From Gammaproteobacteria bacterium (lineage in GTDB: Bacteria > Pseudomonadota > Gammaproteobacteria > Pseudomonadales > UBA3067), in contig NVVB01000052.1 of the NCBI GenBank assembly GCA_002402085.1, positions 15,756 to 21,555 on the forward strand: a stretch of DNA of 5,800 nucleotides. The letters are read 5' to 3'. This document shows, piece after piece, positions 5,537-5,800 of the stretch. The notes below the pieces were generated by a model, which worked only from the letters and a program-made list of their open reading frames with translations, had not been told where the DNA came from and made no database searches. Each line of letters begins with the position of its first letter. The first letter of the stretch is position 1. The position numbers were made by a program, and so were the translations under genes.

Positions 5537-5800
5537 TCATCGCCGAAACCACCGAAATCGGAACCGCCGGCTTCTATTAGGGTCGTTCGGGTAATAATCA
5601 GCGTTATCCCCAACACCGTCCCCATCGCTGTCCAGCGTTTCTGAAGAATCAGCGGGGAATGCATCCGCATTATCCCCGACCCCATCGCCGTCACTGTCCT
5701 GTGTTTCCGTGGCGTCATTCGGAAATGCATCCAGGTCATCCACTACGCCATCTCCATCGGAGTCAGGTTCTAGCCCGGGTTCGGGTTCGGGTTCGGGTAA
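5537..5800 (-). CDS. C-terminal end of a TSP3-repeat surface/secreted protein (5' end outside window; possible frameshift)
   Basis: The frame is open to the right edge, so only the last 87 residues are visible. They begin with a Pro-Glu linker (LPEPEPEPEPG) and continue with three tandem 22-residue thrombospondin type 3 repeats, DSDGDGVVDDLDAFPND, DSDGDGVGDNADAFPAD and DSDGDGVGDNADYYPND. The spaced Asp residues bind calcium in this family, and such stalks occur in extracellular or outer-membrane proteins of marine gammaproteobacteria. After YYPNDPNRS the frame gives an Arg/Phe-rich tail, RRFRFRWFRR, and stops at 5539-5537. That tail is unlike the rest. Dropping one base near 5569 gives instead GGSDFGGFGDDGG and a stop at 5505-5503, which fits an acidic Gly/Asp-rich protein better. 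A single-base frameshift, real or from sequencing, is therefore likely. What the N-terminal part does is unknown. Confidence 0.8.
   Translation of the reverse strand, partial: LPEPEPEPGLEPDSDGDGVVDDLDAFPNDATETQDSDGDGVGDNADAFPADSSETLDSDGDGVGDNADYYPNDPNRSRRFRFRWFRR
5567..5764 (-). repeat. Three tandem 66-base units encoding TSP3 calcium-binding repeats
   Basis: The units run 5764-5699, 5698-5633 and 5632-5567 on the minus strand, each 22 codons beginning DSDGDGV. The Asp-Gly-Asp-Gly core is conserved in all three, while the DAFP part becomes DYYP in the last. The regular 66-base period keeps the frame if copies are gained or lost. Confidence 0.85.
5777..5798 (-). repeat. GGGTTC hexanucleotide repeat coding for a Pro-Glu linker
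   Basis: On the plus strand three perfect GGGTTC units are followed by GGGT, about 3.7 copies, and may continue past the window edge. Read on the minus strand they encode alternating Pro and Glu. Such linkers commonly separate domains in secreted proteins. Six-base steps preserve the frame, so length can vary without breaking the gene. Confidence 0.8.

Overview
The window reads as chromosomal DNA of a Gram-negative, probably marine gammaproteobacterium. This is inferred from the gene families: a SIMPL-domain periplasmic protein paired with a DCC-family thiol protein, a sugar-transfer-associated ATP-grasp next to a GT4 glycosyltransferase, and a secreted protein with thrombospondin type 3 (TSP3) calcium-binding repeats of the DSDGDGVGDNADAFP kind. 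No rRNA or other taxonomic marker is present, so the assignment is soft. I recognised no tRNA, CRISPR array, insertion sequence or integrase.

Layout, left to right. (1) Positions 1-1791, + strand: the 3' part of a LysM-domain protein with a hydrophobic, Gly/Ala-rich C-terminus, followed with no spacing (TAAATG) by a secreted protein with an HHEFSS motif. Sampled stretches of these two genes are clearly more AT-rich than the genes to the right. (2) Positions 1797-2941, - strand: a SIMPL-domain exported protein (TTG start with a good Shine-Dalgarno site) overlapping by one base (TAATG) a DCC-family CxxC protein. (3) Positions 2942-3404: a 463-base divergent intergenic region with one plausible sigma70 promoter pointing right and a small repeat/palindrome cluster just downstream of it. 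(4) Positions 3405-5506, + strand: a two-gene unit of ATP-grasp and GT4 glycosyltransferase overlapping by ATGA. (5) Positions 5507-5800, - strand: the C-terminal end of a large TSP3-repeat surface or secreted protein that continues to the right of the window. Its last codons look frameshifted.

How the genes may work together. The ATP-grasp and glycosyltransferase are best read as one cell-surface glycan module in which the ATP-grasp adds an acyl or aminoacyl group through an amide or similar bond and the GT4 enzyme transfers a nucleotide sugar; the substrates are unknown. The LysM protein and its coupled secreted partner are probably co-functional in the envelope. The LysM half suggests peptidoglycan binding and the C-terminus suggests membrane insertion. 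Whether they form an effector and partner pair or a housekeeping envelope pair cannot be decided here. They are the least characterised part of the window.
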